Source of the DNA: JANXQG01 sp964615095
GTDB lineage: Bacteria; Planctomycetota; Planctomycetia; Pirellulales; Thermoguttaceae
Direction of reading: 5' to 3'
Length of the DNA stretch: 64,000 bases
Assembly: GCA_964615095.1 (NCBI GenBank)
Contig: CAZTPX010000005.1
Span: 62,001 to 126,000, forward strand
Numbering within the stretch: the first letter of the stretch is position 1; each line of letters opens with the position of its first letter. The notes beneath the pieces were generated by a model, which saw nothing but the letters and a program-made list of their open reading frames with translations, was not told the DNA's origin and made no database searches. Position numbers and translations under genes: made by a program. Shown piece by piece: positions 42,879 to 50,608 of this stretch.

Positions 42879-44795
42879 TCAACCTCCAAACGGCAAGGGG
42901 CCAAAATGTTCGGCGACAGGGCCAAGGGCCGCCACCGGCAGGAACAACAACGCGCCCACCAGGAGGATCGTTCCCAGCAGCACGCAGCCGAACGTAAATG
43001 TGTCGGTCCGCATCGTTCCCACGGTAAAAGGAGTTGGTTTCTTTACCGCCAGGCTGGCGGCCATGGCCATGGGAGCGACGACCGGGAGGAATCGCCCCAG
43101 CAGCATCACCAGGGCCGTGGCAATATCCCAAGGCGGGTTCCAAGGCACGGGCGGCTCGGGACTCTTGGGATCGTAGGAACCCCAGGCGGTATTCAGGCCG
43201 CCGAATTCCGAGCCGTTGTTGGCCGAGGCCGAACTGAACTCGTAGAGCACCTCGGAAAAACCGTGGGCGGCGGGATTGTTCATGGCATCTCGGCCCCAAT
43301 GTGTGGCCGCGAAATAGCCCGTGGGCATGAGGATCAAAATGGGGTGTACCAGCAGGGCAACCATGGCAAGCTTCATTTCGCGGGCCTCGACCTTCTTGCC
43401 CAGGTACTCGGGCGTGCGCCCCACCATCAGGCCGGCAATGAACACGCCGATGATCAGGTAGATCAGCATGTTGATCATCCCCACGCCCTTACCGCCGAAG
43501 ATGCAGTTCAGCCACATGCCCGTCATGGGCGAAATTCCTGCCAGCGGATTGAGACTGTCGTGCGTGCAGTTTACCGACCCGCAGGTGATGCAGGTCGTGG
43601 CCGCGGCAAAGGTCGATCCGGCCGATGTGCCGAAGCGCAACTCCTTGCCCTCCAGGTTGCCCAGCGATTGATCGACGGGCAAGGCGGGAACACGGCCCGC
43701 CGCCGGTTTGTCCTCTCCGTTCTTGGCCGGATCGCGATCGACGAATTCGGCCGGACTGCCGGCGCGGGCGATAACCCACTTATGCAGCACGGTTCCATCC
43801 AACTGCGGGAAATCCTGTTGATAGATCAGATCGTCATGCGCCTGGAAAGCTGGGTTAGGCTGTAATGTGTCCCAGCCTACGGCCCAGGCAATCATCACAA
43901 TCATCAACGACATCATCACGCCGAAAATCACCCAGGCGTGCCGCATCTGCTTGAGCATCCGCCCGAACATCAGCACCAACGTGAAGGGAAACAGGCACAT
44001 GTTCATCACGGTGAGGAAGTTCGACCACGAGCTGGGGTTCTCGAAGGGGTGTGCCGAGTTAGCGCCGAAGAAGCCGCCGCCGTTGGTTCCCAGGTGCTTG
44101 ATGGGAATGATCGCCGCCACGGGGCCGCGACTGATTTGCTGCGTGTTCTTCGCCTGCCCGCTATCGTCGTTGCCCATCGAGCCCGGTTGGAGCGTGGTCA
44201 CTTCGGCAGCCGGTTCCAGTGTCATGGGTACGCCGTCGGCCAGGAGAACCACGCCCATGATAAGGCTGGCCGGCAGGAACATGTAGACGACCACTCGCCA
44301 CATATCGACGTAGAAGTTGCCCATGTGGGCATCGCCGCGAAGGCCGCGGATAATGGCCGATAGGGCACAAAACCCTACGCTTGCCGATACGAACATGTTC
44401 CAGCAGACGAAAAAGATCTGGCTGAAGTAAGAAAACGCTTGCTCGCCCGAGTAGTGTTGCAGGTTCGTGTTCGTCAGGAAGGAGACCACCGAGTTGAAGA
44501 TTGTCGTGGGAGCCACCATCGGTTTGTTGTCCGGATTGAGCGGGAACGACGGCTGGTTGGAGAGCACGACGAAACCGAAAATGAACATCACCAGGTTGAA
44601 CAGCAGCAAGGCAACCGCATATTGCTTCCAATTCTGCGCACCGGTGTCGCAGAGGCTTTCCAGCCAGCGGAGGAAGGCCGGCGCACGGTACTTGCCGTTC
44701 ATGATCCAGGCGCAATAGCGGCTTAGTGGGATCGCCAAGGCTATCGTCACGGCCAAAATTAGAAATGGCAGGAACCAAATGTGAAATTGCGACAT
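42879..44795 (-). CDS. kdpA: Potassium-transporting ATPase subunit A
   Basis: A 638-residue channel-like subunit of the KdpFABC pump, somewhat longer than the usual 560-600. Four pore-loop segments are visible: TNTNLQHYSGEQ, GTNGGGFFGANSAHPFENP, CGSVNCTHDSLNPLAG and SASANNGSEFGGL, each with the selectivity-filter glycine or its KdpA replacement. The extra length sits mainly in a periplasmic loop between about residues 345 and 400. It belongs to the superfamily of potassium transporters (SKT/Trk) and provides the high-affinity site. It follows kdpF by 51 bases. Confidence 0.96.
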   Translation of the reverse strand: MSQFHIWFLPFLILAVTIALAIPLSRYCAWIMNGKYRAPAFLRWLESLCDTGAQNWKQYAVALLLFNLVMFIFGFVVLSNQPSFPLNPDNKPMVAPTTIFNSVVSFLTNTNLQHYSGEQAFSYFSQIFFVCWNMFVSASVGFCALSAIIRGLRGDAHMGNFYVDMWRVVVYMFLPASLIMGVVLLADGVPMTLEPAAEVTTLQPGSMGNDDSGQAKNTQQISRGPVAAIIPIKHLGTNGGGFFGANSAHPFENPSSWSNFLTVMNMCLFPFTLVLMFGRMLKQMRHAWVIFGVMMSLMIVMIAWAVGWDTLQPNPAFQAHDDLIYQQDFPQLDGTVLHKWVIARAGSPAEFVDRDPAKNGEDKPAAGRVPALPVDQSLGNLEGKELRFGTSAGSTFAAATTCITCGSVNCTHDSLNPLAGISPMTGMWLNCIFGGKGVGMINMLIYLIIGVFIAGLMVGRTPEYLGKKVEAREMKLAMVALLVHPILILMPTGYFAATHWGRDAMNNPAAHGFSEVLYEFSSASANNGSEFGGLNTAWGSYDPKSPEPPVPWNPPWDIATALVMLLGRFLPVVAPMAMAASLAVKKPTPFTVGTMRTDTFTFGCVLLGTILLVGALLFLPVAALGPVAEHFGPLPFGG

Positions 44796-44846
44796 CGAAT
44801 GAAACCTTTCACGGTACGGAGCGGGACCAAGCGTTGGCGTAGGCCA

Positions 44847-44936
44847 CTAAAACCATTCCGGGCGGACCAAGGCCGCAAACAAATAGACCAGTAACAAGGC
44901 CGTAACAATTGCGGTGATCCAAGTCAGAATTTCCAT
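44847..44936 (-). CDS. kdpF: KdpF small membrane subunit
   Basis: A 29-residue hydrophobic peptide, MEILTWITAIVTALLLVYLF and AALVRPEWF, one membrane helix with the C-terminal [RK]-P-E-x-F ending that marks KdpF. KdpF sits at the KdpA-KdpB interface and stabilises the pump. AAGGG lies shortly before the ATG at 44934-44936. It is too short for standard ORF calling, but the position directly upstream of kdpA makes the call secure. Confidence 0.92.
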   Translation of the reverse strand: MEILTWITAIVTALLLVYLFAALVRPEWF

Positions 44937-44946
44937 TGTGGCCCTT

Positions 44947-45042
44947 TCATACTTTGTCGCAGGCCGGAACGAATGCGAAGATCAGCGCAAACGTCACCAG
45001 CCCCACGAGAAACAAGACAGTCAGCCATGTAGTCAAGCTCAT
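44947..45042 (-). CDS. 31-residue membrane microprotein leading the kdp operon
   Basis: MSLTTWLTVLFLVGLVTFAL and IFAFVPACDKV, a single predicted membrane helix. AGGAG lies 8 bases before the ATG at 45040-45042, and the stop is 10 bases before the kdpF start, so it is the first gene of the operon. It resembles KdpF in size and topology but lacks the RPE ending; it has a C-terminal Cys-Asp-Lys. It could be a second accessory subunit of the pump or a duplicated KdpF. I know of no assigned function. Confidence 0.75.
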   Translation of the reverse strand: MSLTTWLTVLFLVGLVTFALIFAFVPACDKV

Positions 45043-45144
45043 CAGCGATTCTCCTGCGAGCCGCGTTGGAGGTCGGCTAATCCCGGACGATCTACCGAGG
45101 CTCAGGTTAGTTAAATCTGTGGCCCAAGAGGGCCCGCCATTCCC

Positions 45145-45161
45145 TTGCATGCCGCGTGCCG
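45145..45161 (-). promoter_or_regulatory. Sigma-54 promoter of the kdp operon
   Basis: On the minus strand the sequence reads CGGCACG-CGGC-ATGCA: GG at -24 (complement of 45159-45160) and GC at -12 (complement of 45147-45148), exactly 12 bases apart, against the consensus TGGCACG-N4-TTGCA. Transcription would begin near 45136, about 94 bases before the first start codon of the operon. The same core is found upstream of the 48555-48875 gene. Confidence 0.8.
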
Positions 45162-45241
45162 CAACGCCAAAGAAACTGCAAATAGCTACGGGACAATGGC
45201 TTACGCAATGTTCACTGAAGCGAGAATTAGGGCTGGATCGT

Positions 45242-45277
45242 GCGGAATGCACGAGTGCAATTGCAAAATGCACGATC
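45242..45277. promoter_or_regulatory. Tandem activator boxes upstream of the kdp sigma-54 promoter
   Basis: GCGGAATGCACGA (45242-45254) and GCAAAATGCACGAT (45263-45276); their TGCACG cores start 21 bases apart. The nearer core is 88 bases from the -24 element. An additional inverted TCGTGC stands at 45238-45243. They fit an enhancer for an NtrC-type activator. Confidence 0.7.
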
Positions 45278-45282
45278 AGGCC

Positions 45283-45310
45283 TTGTTGAGTCTCGGCACG
45301 AAAGTATAAT
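45283..45310 (+). promoter_or_regulatory. Sigma-70-like promoter of the riboswitch-transporter transcript
   Basis: TTGTTG (45283-45288), 16-base spacer, TATAAT (45305-45310). Start expected near 45317, immediately before the c-di-AMP aptamer. It lies next to the presumed activator boxes of the divergent kdp promoter, so the regulator could also influence it. Confidence 0.65.
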
Positions 45311-45318
45311 GATTTGTT

Positions 45319-45468
45319 GGTAGCCAAATCTCTGGAAGTGTAAAGCAGAGAGCGGGGGAACCAACGAAACGGCGGTAATGCCACCGTTTCCGGGGCGAAG
45401 GCGTGGGTTTACCCAGGCCGGAGTACTTTCAAGCTCTAGCCCGTCAGCTAACCTCGTCGGCAGGCCGA
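45319..45468 (+). promoter_or_regulatory. c-di-AMP riboswitch (ydaO-yuaA type)
   Basis: The strongly conserved blocks of this aptamer class occur in order: a helix CTCTG...CAGAG (45330-45350), AGCGGGGGAACCA (45351-45363), a hairpin ACGGCGGTAATGCCACCGT, GGGCGAAGGCGTGGG, a variable stem, then GTCAGCTAACCTCGT (45443-45457) followed by the closing GGC. Known members bind c-di-AMP and turn off potassium-uptake and osmolyte genes when the ligand is high. Here it precedes an APC-type transporter gene. The expression platform lies in 45469-45674 and could include the hairpin at 45498-45553. Confidence 0.93.
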
Positions 45469-45497
45469 ATCGTGTTGCTCGCGGTCAAGGGCGATGC

Positions 45498-45553
45498 AAA
45501 CCCGAATCGCGAGCGAGGGCGGTATCTCGTCTCCTCGCTTACGCTTCGGGTTT
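45498..45553. repeat. Inverted repeat in the riboswitch-to-gene leader
   Basis: 21-base arms: AAACCCGAATCGCGAGCGAGG (one mismatch block) at 45498-45518, CCTCGCTTACGCTTCGGGTTT at 45533-45553. It could be the riboswitch terminator hairpin, but no long T run follows, and it also looks like a dispersed palindromic repeat. Confidence 0.6.
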
Positions 45554-45674
45554 GTATGAGAAGTGTCAACCTAAGCGTGAGCGATGTGACGATTCGGCCA
45601 AAATTGGAAGGGCCTTCGGTGACAGCGCGCACGATGGGTCCCCATGCTTGTGCGCTGTAAGGCAAGAATGCCCC

Positions 45675-48530
45675 ATGTCTGGTCACGGTTCCGGTATGTC
45701 TCCCGGTAATTCGTCGGTTTCCCCTGCGGCCAGTCCTTTGCGCCGTTCCATTCAAGTCATTGTCGTTAGTAGCGTGATGTTCACGTTCATCTCCTACTGG
45801 CGCACGGCGGCCGTGGTCCTCTGCGACCTGGCCAGCACGGCCTATTACATCGGCGGCATCGTGGAAGGGGCGATCGGCCCCGCGGCCCCGTGGTTCATCC
45901 TGGCCGTGATGCTCTTTAGTTACTGCGTGCGCTCGATCTATATCGAAAGCTGCTCGCTCTTCGTCCGCGGCGGCGTCTACCGCGTTGTCAAGGAAGCCAT
46001 GGGCGGGTTCCTCGCCAAACTCTCGGTCTCGGCCCTGATGTTCGACTACATCCTCACTGGGCCGATCAGCGGGGTATCGGCGGGCCAGTACATCTTGGGG
46101 CTTGTGATTGCGACAGTCCGCTATCGGTTTCCCGATTTCTTGATGGCCGGAAACTCCGCAGCCGTTTTTACGAATTGGGGCTCGGTCTTTATCGCCGTGC
46201 TGATTACGCTCTACTTTTTCCGCCAGAATATTATTGGCATTCACGAGTCGAGCGGCAAAGCCCTGAAGATCATGATTGCGACGACCGTCATGGCTGTCGT
46301 GATTTTCGTCTGGTGCGGGATCACGCTCATCGTTCGCGGCGGACCGATCAATCACATTCCCATCACGCCCGACCTCAATAAGAAAATCGTCTACGACACG
46401 GAATCGCAAACCGACCCGTACACCCGCGACCCGGACGTAGAGATGTGGAAACTCAACCCCAAATGGGATCCCAAGGCTGCCTGGGACGGCAACCCGGAGA
46501 CAGGCGAGTTCATTCCTCAATTTCAGGCACAGAAGGACGCCGAGGGCAAACCGATCGAGGACGCCAGCGGCAAACCACTGCTAAAACTGGACGCCAACGA
46601 CAAACCGATTCCCGAAGAAGCGGAGAACAGCATCACCGGCGCGCAGCAAGACCCCCTGGGATTGATCAGCCGCTGGTTTCCCGGACTGGCCACCCAACTG
46701 CGGCGGCCGGGCAACTGGATGAGCATCGTCGGCGTGATCGGCCTGCTGCTGGCTTTCGGGCATTCGATCCTGGCCATGAGCGGCGAAGAAACGCTCGCCC
46801 AAGTCTACCGCGAGGTCGAATCGCCCAAGATGCTCAATTTCAAGAAAGCGGCATTTGTCGTCTTTATCTACAGTGTGGTTCTGACCGGCGGCATTTCCTT
46901 CCTGGCCGTGATGTTGATTCCCGATACTGTGCGCATGCATACTTATAGCGGCAACCTCATCGGCGGTTTGGCGATGTACATGGCGGGCCCGTACATCGCC
47001 CGACTGTTTCTCAACGGTTTCGTCGTGGTGATCGGCTTCTTGATCCTGGCCGGCGCGGTGAATACGGCGATTATCGGCTCCAACGGCGTGCTCAACCGCG
47101 TGGCGGAAGACGGCGTGATGCCCGACTGGTTCCTCAAACCGCACCGTCGTTACGGCACTACGCACCGTATTCTGTATCTGATTGTCGGACTACAATTGCT
47201 CACGATCCTCCTCTCCGGAGGCAACATGGACATGTTGGGCGAGGCCTATGCCTTCGGCGTGGTCTGGAGTTTCGTCTTCAAGGCCCTGGCGATGATCGTG
47301 CTCCGTTTCAAGGACCGCTCGCCGCGCGACTTCAAGGTGCCGCTTAATTTCCATGTGGGCGGGATCGAAATCCCCTTCGGACTGTTGCTGGTCTTTCTCG
47401 TGCTGCTGTTCACGGCCTTGTTGAATCTCCTGACCAAGGAAATGGCTACGATCAGCGGATCGGCCTTCACGCTTGCGTTCCTGGCTGTGTTCATGATTTC
47501 GGAACGAATCCACGAGAAGCGGCTGGGCGGCGGACACCACAAGCATATCGAGCAATTCAACCAGACGACGACCGAAGAGATCTCGCCCCAAGCCTTGAAA
47601 CTCGACAAGCCCTATCGCAAGCTGGTGGCGATTCGTTCCATCAATAATCTCTTCATGCTCGAGAAGACCCTGGGGGAAACCGACCCCGAGACTACCGACG
47701 TGGCCGTCATGACCGCCCAAGTGGCCCAGCGCGGCGACATCTCCGGCGGCGGGCCGGAACTGGACGAATATGCCCGCAACTTGATGTCGGCAGTCGTCAA
47801 TCGTGCAGAAAAAGCCGGCAAGCACGTGCAGCCGCTGATCGTGCGAACCAACAATCCGCTCTACGCCGTGATCAACGCGGCCCGCGACCTGGGCGCCCAG
47901 GAGTTGATCATGGGGGCATCCAACGTCTATTCGGCCGACGAACAGATCGAACAGATCGCCTTCTACTGGTTCAACCTCCACGAGGGCGCGCCGCAACCGC
48001 TGACGATCCGCATCCTGGGCCCGAACCGCGACCTGTATTTCGATCTGGCCGGCGGCAACCGCATTCCCCGGCTTGGTGAACGCCGTGCGCGATCCGTGGC
48101 CGAGCTTCGCGGGGCAGGCATCGGCGTCAGGCACGTGCTCTTGGTGCATGACGGGACTTCGGCCGGCAGCGACCTGTTCGCCGACGTCCTGACCATGCTC
48201 GACCCGCTGGTGGCGCTCTCGGTCGTTCCGCTGCCTCGTGCGGCGGCGGCTTTGCCCGATGGTGTTGCCGAACAGGACTGGCTCGAGCAGGACCTGCTTC
48301 GCGCCAAGCAGTTGCGCCGCGAGGTGACCTGCCGCGAATTGCCTCCCGGCACGCTGGCCGCAGAGGTGGCTGCCTTGGCGACGCGGCTGCGCTGCGACTT
48401 GATCCTGGTCGGCAAGTCGGAACTCTCCGAACTTCAGACGCCGCTGGACATCGATGCGATCGTCCGCGAAGCGAGCTGCGCGGTATGCGTCGTCACGCCG
48501 CCGCCTATTCCGCAGGAAGCAGGGGAGTGA
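45675..48530 (+). CDS. APC-superfamily transporter with C-terminal USP-like domains, probable potassium importer
   Basis: A 951-residue membrane protein if started at the ATG at 45675; the frame is open further upstream but that part is riboswitch RNA. Residues about 25-560 hold the APC fold of about 12 helices; VRGGVYRVVKEAMGG and LMFDYILTGPISGVSAGQ follow the pattern of KimA (QGGGAYxVSKENLG, DYILTVAVSISAG). A hydrophilic insert of about 120 residues (about 230-350) interrupts the helices. The last 300 residues read as one or two universal-stress-like domains (ELIMGASNVYSADEQIEQ, DLILVGKSELSEL). KimA proteins import potassium and are inhibited by c-di-AMP. The riboswitch and the divergent kdp operon support potassium as substrate; amino-acid transport is the alternative. 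Confidence 0.8.
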   Translation: MSGHGSGMSPGNSSVSPAASPLRRSIQVIVVSSVMFTFISYWRTAAVVLCDLASTAYYIGGIVEGAIGPAAPWFILAVMLFSYCVRSIYIESCSLFVRGGVYRVVKEAMGGFLAKLSVSALMFDYILTGPISGVSAGQYILGLVIATVRYRFPDFLMAGNSAAVFTNWGSVFIAVLITLYFFRQNIIGIHESSGKALKIMIATTVMAVVIFVWCGITLIVRGGPINHIPITPDLNKKIVYDTESQTDPYTRDPDVEMWKLNPKWDPKAAWDGNPETGEFIPQFQAQKDAEGKPIEDASGKPLLKLDANDKPIPEEAENSITGAQQDPLGLISRWFPGLATQLRRPGNWMSIVGVIGLLLAFGHSILAMSGEETLAQVYREVESPKMLNFKKAAFVVFIYSVVLTGGISFLAVMLIPDTVRMHTYSGNLIGGLAMYMAGPYIARLFLNGFVVVIGFLILAGAVNTAIIGSNGVLNRVAEDGVMPDWFLKPHRRYGTTHRILYLIVGLQLLTILLSGGNMDMLGEAYAFGVVWSFVFKALAMIVLRFKDRSPRDFKVPLNFHVGGIEIPFGLLLVFLVLLFTALLNLLTKEMATISGSAFTLAFLAVFMISERIHEKRLGGGHHKHIEQFNQTTTEEISPQALKLDKPYRKLVAIRSINNLFMLEKTLGETDPETTDVAVMTAQVAQRGDISGGGPELDEYARNLMSAVVNRAEKAGKHVQPLIVRTNNPLYAVINAARDLGAQELIMGASNVYSADEQIEQIAFYWFNLHEGAPQPLTIRILGPNRDLYFDLAGGNRIPRLGERRARSVAELRGAGIGVRHVLLVHDGTSAGSDLFADVLTMLDPLVALSVVPLPRAAAALPDGVAEQDWLEQDLLRAKQLRREVTCRELPPGTLAAEVAALATRLRCDLILVGKSELSELQTPLDIDAIVREASCAVCVVTPPPIPQEAGE

Positions 48531-48554
48531 AATTTCCGTCGCGACGGCCTGCCA

Positions 48555-48875
48555 TCACGGCGAAGCGTGATGAGTAGGGTTGGACAAAAGATTCGGTCCG
48601 CGGGCACCGACTGCCTGCCAAGGCTTTCTTGGCTTGCGAGCCGTTCGGCTTGGAACGCGAAGGTAACCGCGCCGGTCCAACCATTCGCAGGTCCAGGCGA
48701 AGGCGATCAACACGCCCAGCACCAGTCCGCCGAGCAGCGGGATCGAGACCAGTAACAGAATTGCCACGCCGCGGGGAAGGAATATATCCGCCAGAGCCAG
48801 GCCACAGGTCAGGATTCCGCTGGCGGCCAGCGCCAGGCTGATGATCAAGGCGCGATTCTTGTAATTGATGCTCAT
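48555..48875 (-). CDS. Small two-helix membrane protein with sigma-54 promoter
   Basis: A 106-residue protein. Residues 9-31 and 37-63 are hydrophobic helices; the last 40 residues are basic and Arg/Pro-rich (YLRVPSRTARKPRKPWQA), presumably cytoplasmic. AGGAA precedes the ATG at 48873-48875 by 9 bases. Its promoter region has the same sigma-54 element and tandem boxes as the kdp operon, so it should be expressed with the pump. It is convergent with the APC transporter gene (24-base gap). I recognise no family; a role in potassium uptake, as regulator or subunit, is an inference from regulation. Confidence 0.75.
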   Translation of the reverse strand: MSINYKNRALIISLALAASGILTCGLALADIFLPRGVAILLLVSIPLLGGLVLGVLIAFAWTCEWLDRRGYLRVPSRTARKPRKPWQAVGARGPNLLSNPTHHASP

Positions 48876-49039
48876 GGTTTGCGTTTCCTCGGAACTGGCG
48901 CTTATGGCCTACTGGAGAACTCGACTGGACTCGGCACAATCCGGGCTCATTTCAGGGTTCACGGACAGGCGATCGGGGGTACCTGCTGACACCGCCGAGC
49001 GCAACGGTACAATGTACTTCTTGGCGCTGCCGCACGCGC

Positions 49040-49054
49040 GGCACCAAAGCTGCA
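49040..49054 (+). promoter_or_regulatory. Possible second sigma-54 promoter, plus strand
   Basis: GGCACC-AAAG-CTGCA with GG (49040-49041) and GC (49052-49053) 12 bases apart. It would drive the activator gene at 49226 (autoregulation), with a leader of about 160 bases. It faces the better minus-strand promoter at 49064-49080, with which it forms an inverted repeat, so it may be fortuitous. Confidence 0.35.
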
Positions 49055-49063
49055 TCTTTCGAC

Positions 49064-49080
49064 TGCATGCCGCGTGCCAC
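49064..49080 (-). promoter_or_regulatory. Sigma-54 promoter of the 48555-48875 gene
   Basis: On the minus strand TGGCACG-CGGC-ATGCA: GG complement of 49077-49078, GC complement of 49065-49066, 12 bases apart. It matches the consensus -24 element fully and shares the 15 bases GGCACGCGGCATGCA with the kdp promoter. Start expected near 49053. Confidence 0.82.
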
Positions 49081-49160
49081 GATCGCAAGAAACGTTGTAA
49101 ATTGAGATGGTGACAGGGGTTATGTAAGATCTTCGATCCAACGACCTGTACGATAACATC

Positions 49161-49195
49161 GCAGAATGCACGGTTGGACTCGCAATCTGCACGAT
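49161..49195. promoter_or_regulatory. Tandem activator boxes upstream of the 48555-48875 promoter
   Basis: GCAGAATGCACGG (49161-49173) and GCAATCTGCACGAT (49182-49195); TGCACG cores start 21 bases apart, and the nearer one is 89 bases from the -24 element, nearly the geometry found at kdp. They also lie just upstream of the activator gene itself. Confidence 0.7.
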
Positions 49196-49225
49196 TGATG
49201 CGCCGGCTCAGCGGGCGCGACCTTT

Positions 49226-50557
49226 ATGAATATCCTCGTAATTGACGACGACTCCAGCCTCCGCCGCACGGTGCGGATGTCGCTGGAAGTACTCGGGCAT
49301 CATGCCTCGGAGGCCCGCGATAGCGCCCAGGCCCTGGAGTTGCTCAGCCGCCGCCCGTTCGACACGGCCTTGCTCGATCTCCGCTTGGCCCAGGAAAAGG
49401 GGCTGGAAGTGCTGCCGCGGCTGTTGAGCATGGCACCAGGGCTGCACGTCGTGGTGGTGACGGCCTACGCCACGATCGAGACGGCCGTCGAGGCCATGCG
49501 CCGTGGGGCCTTCGATTACCTCCCCAAGCCATTCACGCCGGACCAGCTTCGCATCGTCTTGGATCGCATCGCCCACGTGCGGCGGCTGCAATCGCACGTC
49601 GAAGAACTGGAAGAGCAGATCCGCAGTGTGGTGCCCGAGGTCGATCTGCAGACCAAAGAGCCGGCGATGCGCGAGGCCCTCGACATGGCCTTCACGACGG
49701 CCGCCACGGAGGCCACGATCCTTGTCCGCGGCGAGAGCGGCACGGGCAAAGGTGTGCTGGCCCGCGCGATCCACGCTCGCAGCCAGCGCGCCGAGGGACC
49801 CTTTATCACGGTCCACTGCCCCAGCCTCTCCGCCGAACTCCTGGAAAGCGAGTTGTTCGGCCACGTCGAGGGGGCGTTTACCGGTGCGGTCCGCGATACG
49901 ACGGGCAAGGTCGCCGCGGCCGAAGGCGGAACACTCTTTCTTGACGAGATCGGCGACCTGCCGCTGGCCCTGCAACCCAAGTTGCTGCGACTGTTGCAAG
50001 AGCGCTGCTACGAGCGCGTGGGCGAGACGCAAACCAGGGCCAGCAACGTTCGCATTCTGGCCGCCACGAACCGCGACCTGGAGGTGGAAATCGCCGCCGG
50101 GCGGTTCCGCGAGGACCTCTTTTACCGCCTCAACGTGATCGAGGTCACGGTCCCCCCGCTACGGCAGCGAAAGGCGGACATCCTGCCCCTGGCCGAGCAC
50201 CTCCTGCAGTTCTTCGCAAGGCAAAACGGCAAACATGTGGCAGGCTTCAGCGAGGCGGTGCGGGAGGCCATTTGCAGTTACCCCTGGCCGGGCAACGTCC
50301 GCGAGCTGCGCAACGCCGTCGAGCGGGCCGTGATCCTCGCGGCCGAGGCCCTGATCGCGCCGGGAAACCTCCCCGCGCAAGTCATCCGTGGCGAACGCCC
50401 CGCGGCGCAAACGCCCGAATCGATGACGCTGGATCAACTCGAGGCCGAGCACATTCGCCGCATCCTCGGAGTCACCAGCACCATCGAAGAGGCCGCCGCA
50501 ACACTTGGCATCGACCCCAGCACATTGTATCGCAAACGAAAGAAATACGGCATTTGA
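49226..50557 (+). CDS. NtrC-type sigma-54-dependent response regulator
   Basis: A 443-residue activator with receiver (D51 phosphoacceptor, T79, K101), AAA+ domain (Walker A GESGTGKG at 169-176, sigma-54-contacting GAFTGA at 216-221, Walker B FLDEIGD at 238-244, arginine-rich sensor RFREDLFYRLNV) and a Fis-type helix-turn-helix at the C-terminus (IEEAAATLGIDPSTLYRKRKKYGI). All parts needed to open sigma-54 promoters are intact. It is followed after 51 bases by a histidine kinase and then by a KdpD-like sensor, and stands among potassium-transport genes. I infer that it binds the TGCACG boxes upstream of kdp and the 106-residue membrane protein gene. It replaces the OmpR-type KdpE expected near kdp. 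Confidence 0.92.
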   Translation: MNILVIDDDSSLRRTVRMSLEVLGHHASEARDSAQALELLSRRPFDTALLDLRLAQEKGLEVLPRLLSMAPGLHVVVVTAYATIETAVEAMRRGAFDYLPKPFTPDQLRIVLDRIAHVRRLQSHVEELEEQIRSVVPEVDLQTKEPAMREALDMAFTTAATEATILVRGESGTGKGVLARAIHARSQRAEGPFITVHCPSLSAELLESELFGHVEGAFTGAVRDTTGKVAAAEGGTLFLDEIGDLPLALQPKLLRLLQERCYERVGETQTRASNVRILAATNRDLEVEIAAGRFREDLFYRLNVIEVTVPPLRQRKADILPLAEHLLQFFARQNGKHVAGFSEAVREAICSYPWPGNVRELRNAVERAVILAAEALIAPGNLPAQVIRGERPAAQTPESMTLDQLEAEHIRRILGVTSTIEEAAATLGIDPSTLYRKRKKYGI

Positions 50558-50608
50558 AATCTGAAATTTCAAATCTCAAATCCGCTCCCCTCCAAGCACC
50601 CGCTCCGC

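Noticed and set aside
42871..43299. N-terminal extension of kdpB over kdpA
   Set aside because: It would overlap the conserved end of kdpA; KdpB homology and a GGAGG site support the start at 42870.
45498..45553. Hairpin as the certain riboswitch terminator
   Set aside because: It lacks a T tract and looks like a dispersed repeat, so its role in switching is left open.
45378..45674. N-terminal extension of the APC transporter frame
   Set aside because: The frame stays open upstream, but this DNA is the c-di-AMP riboswitch and leader; the encoded peptide is Arg-rich nonsense.
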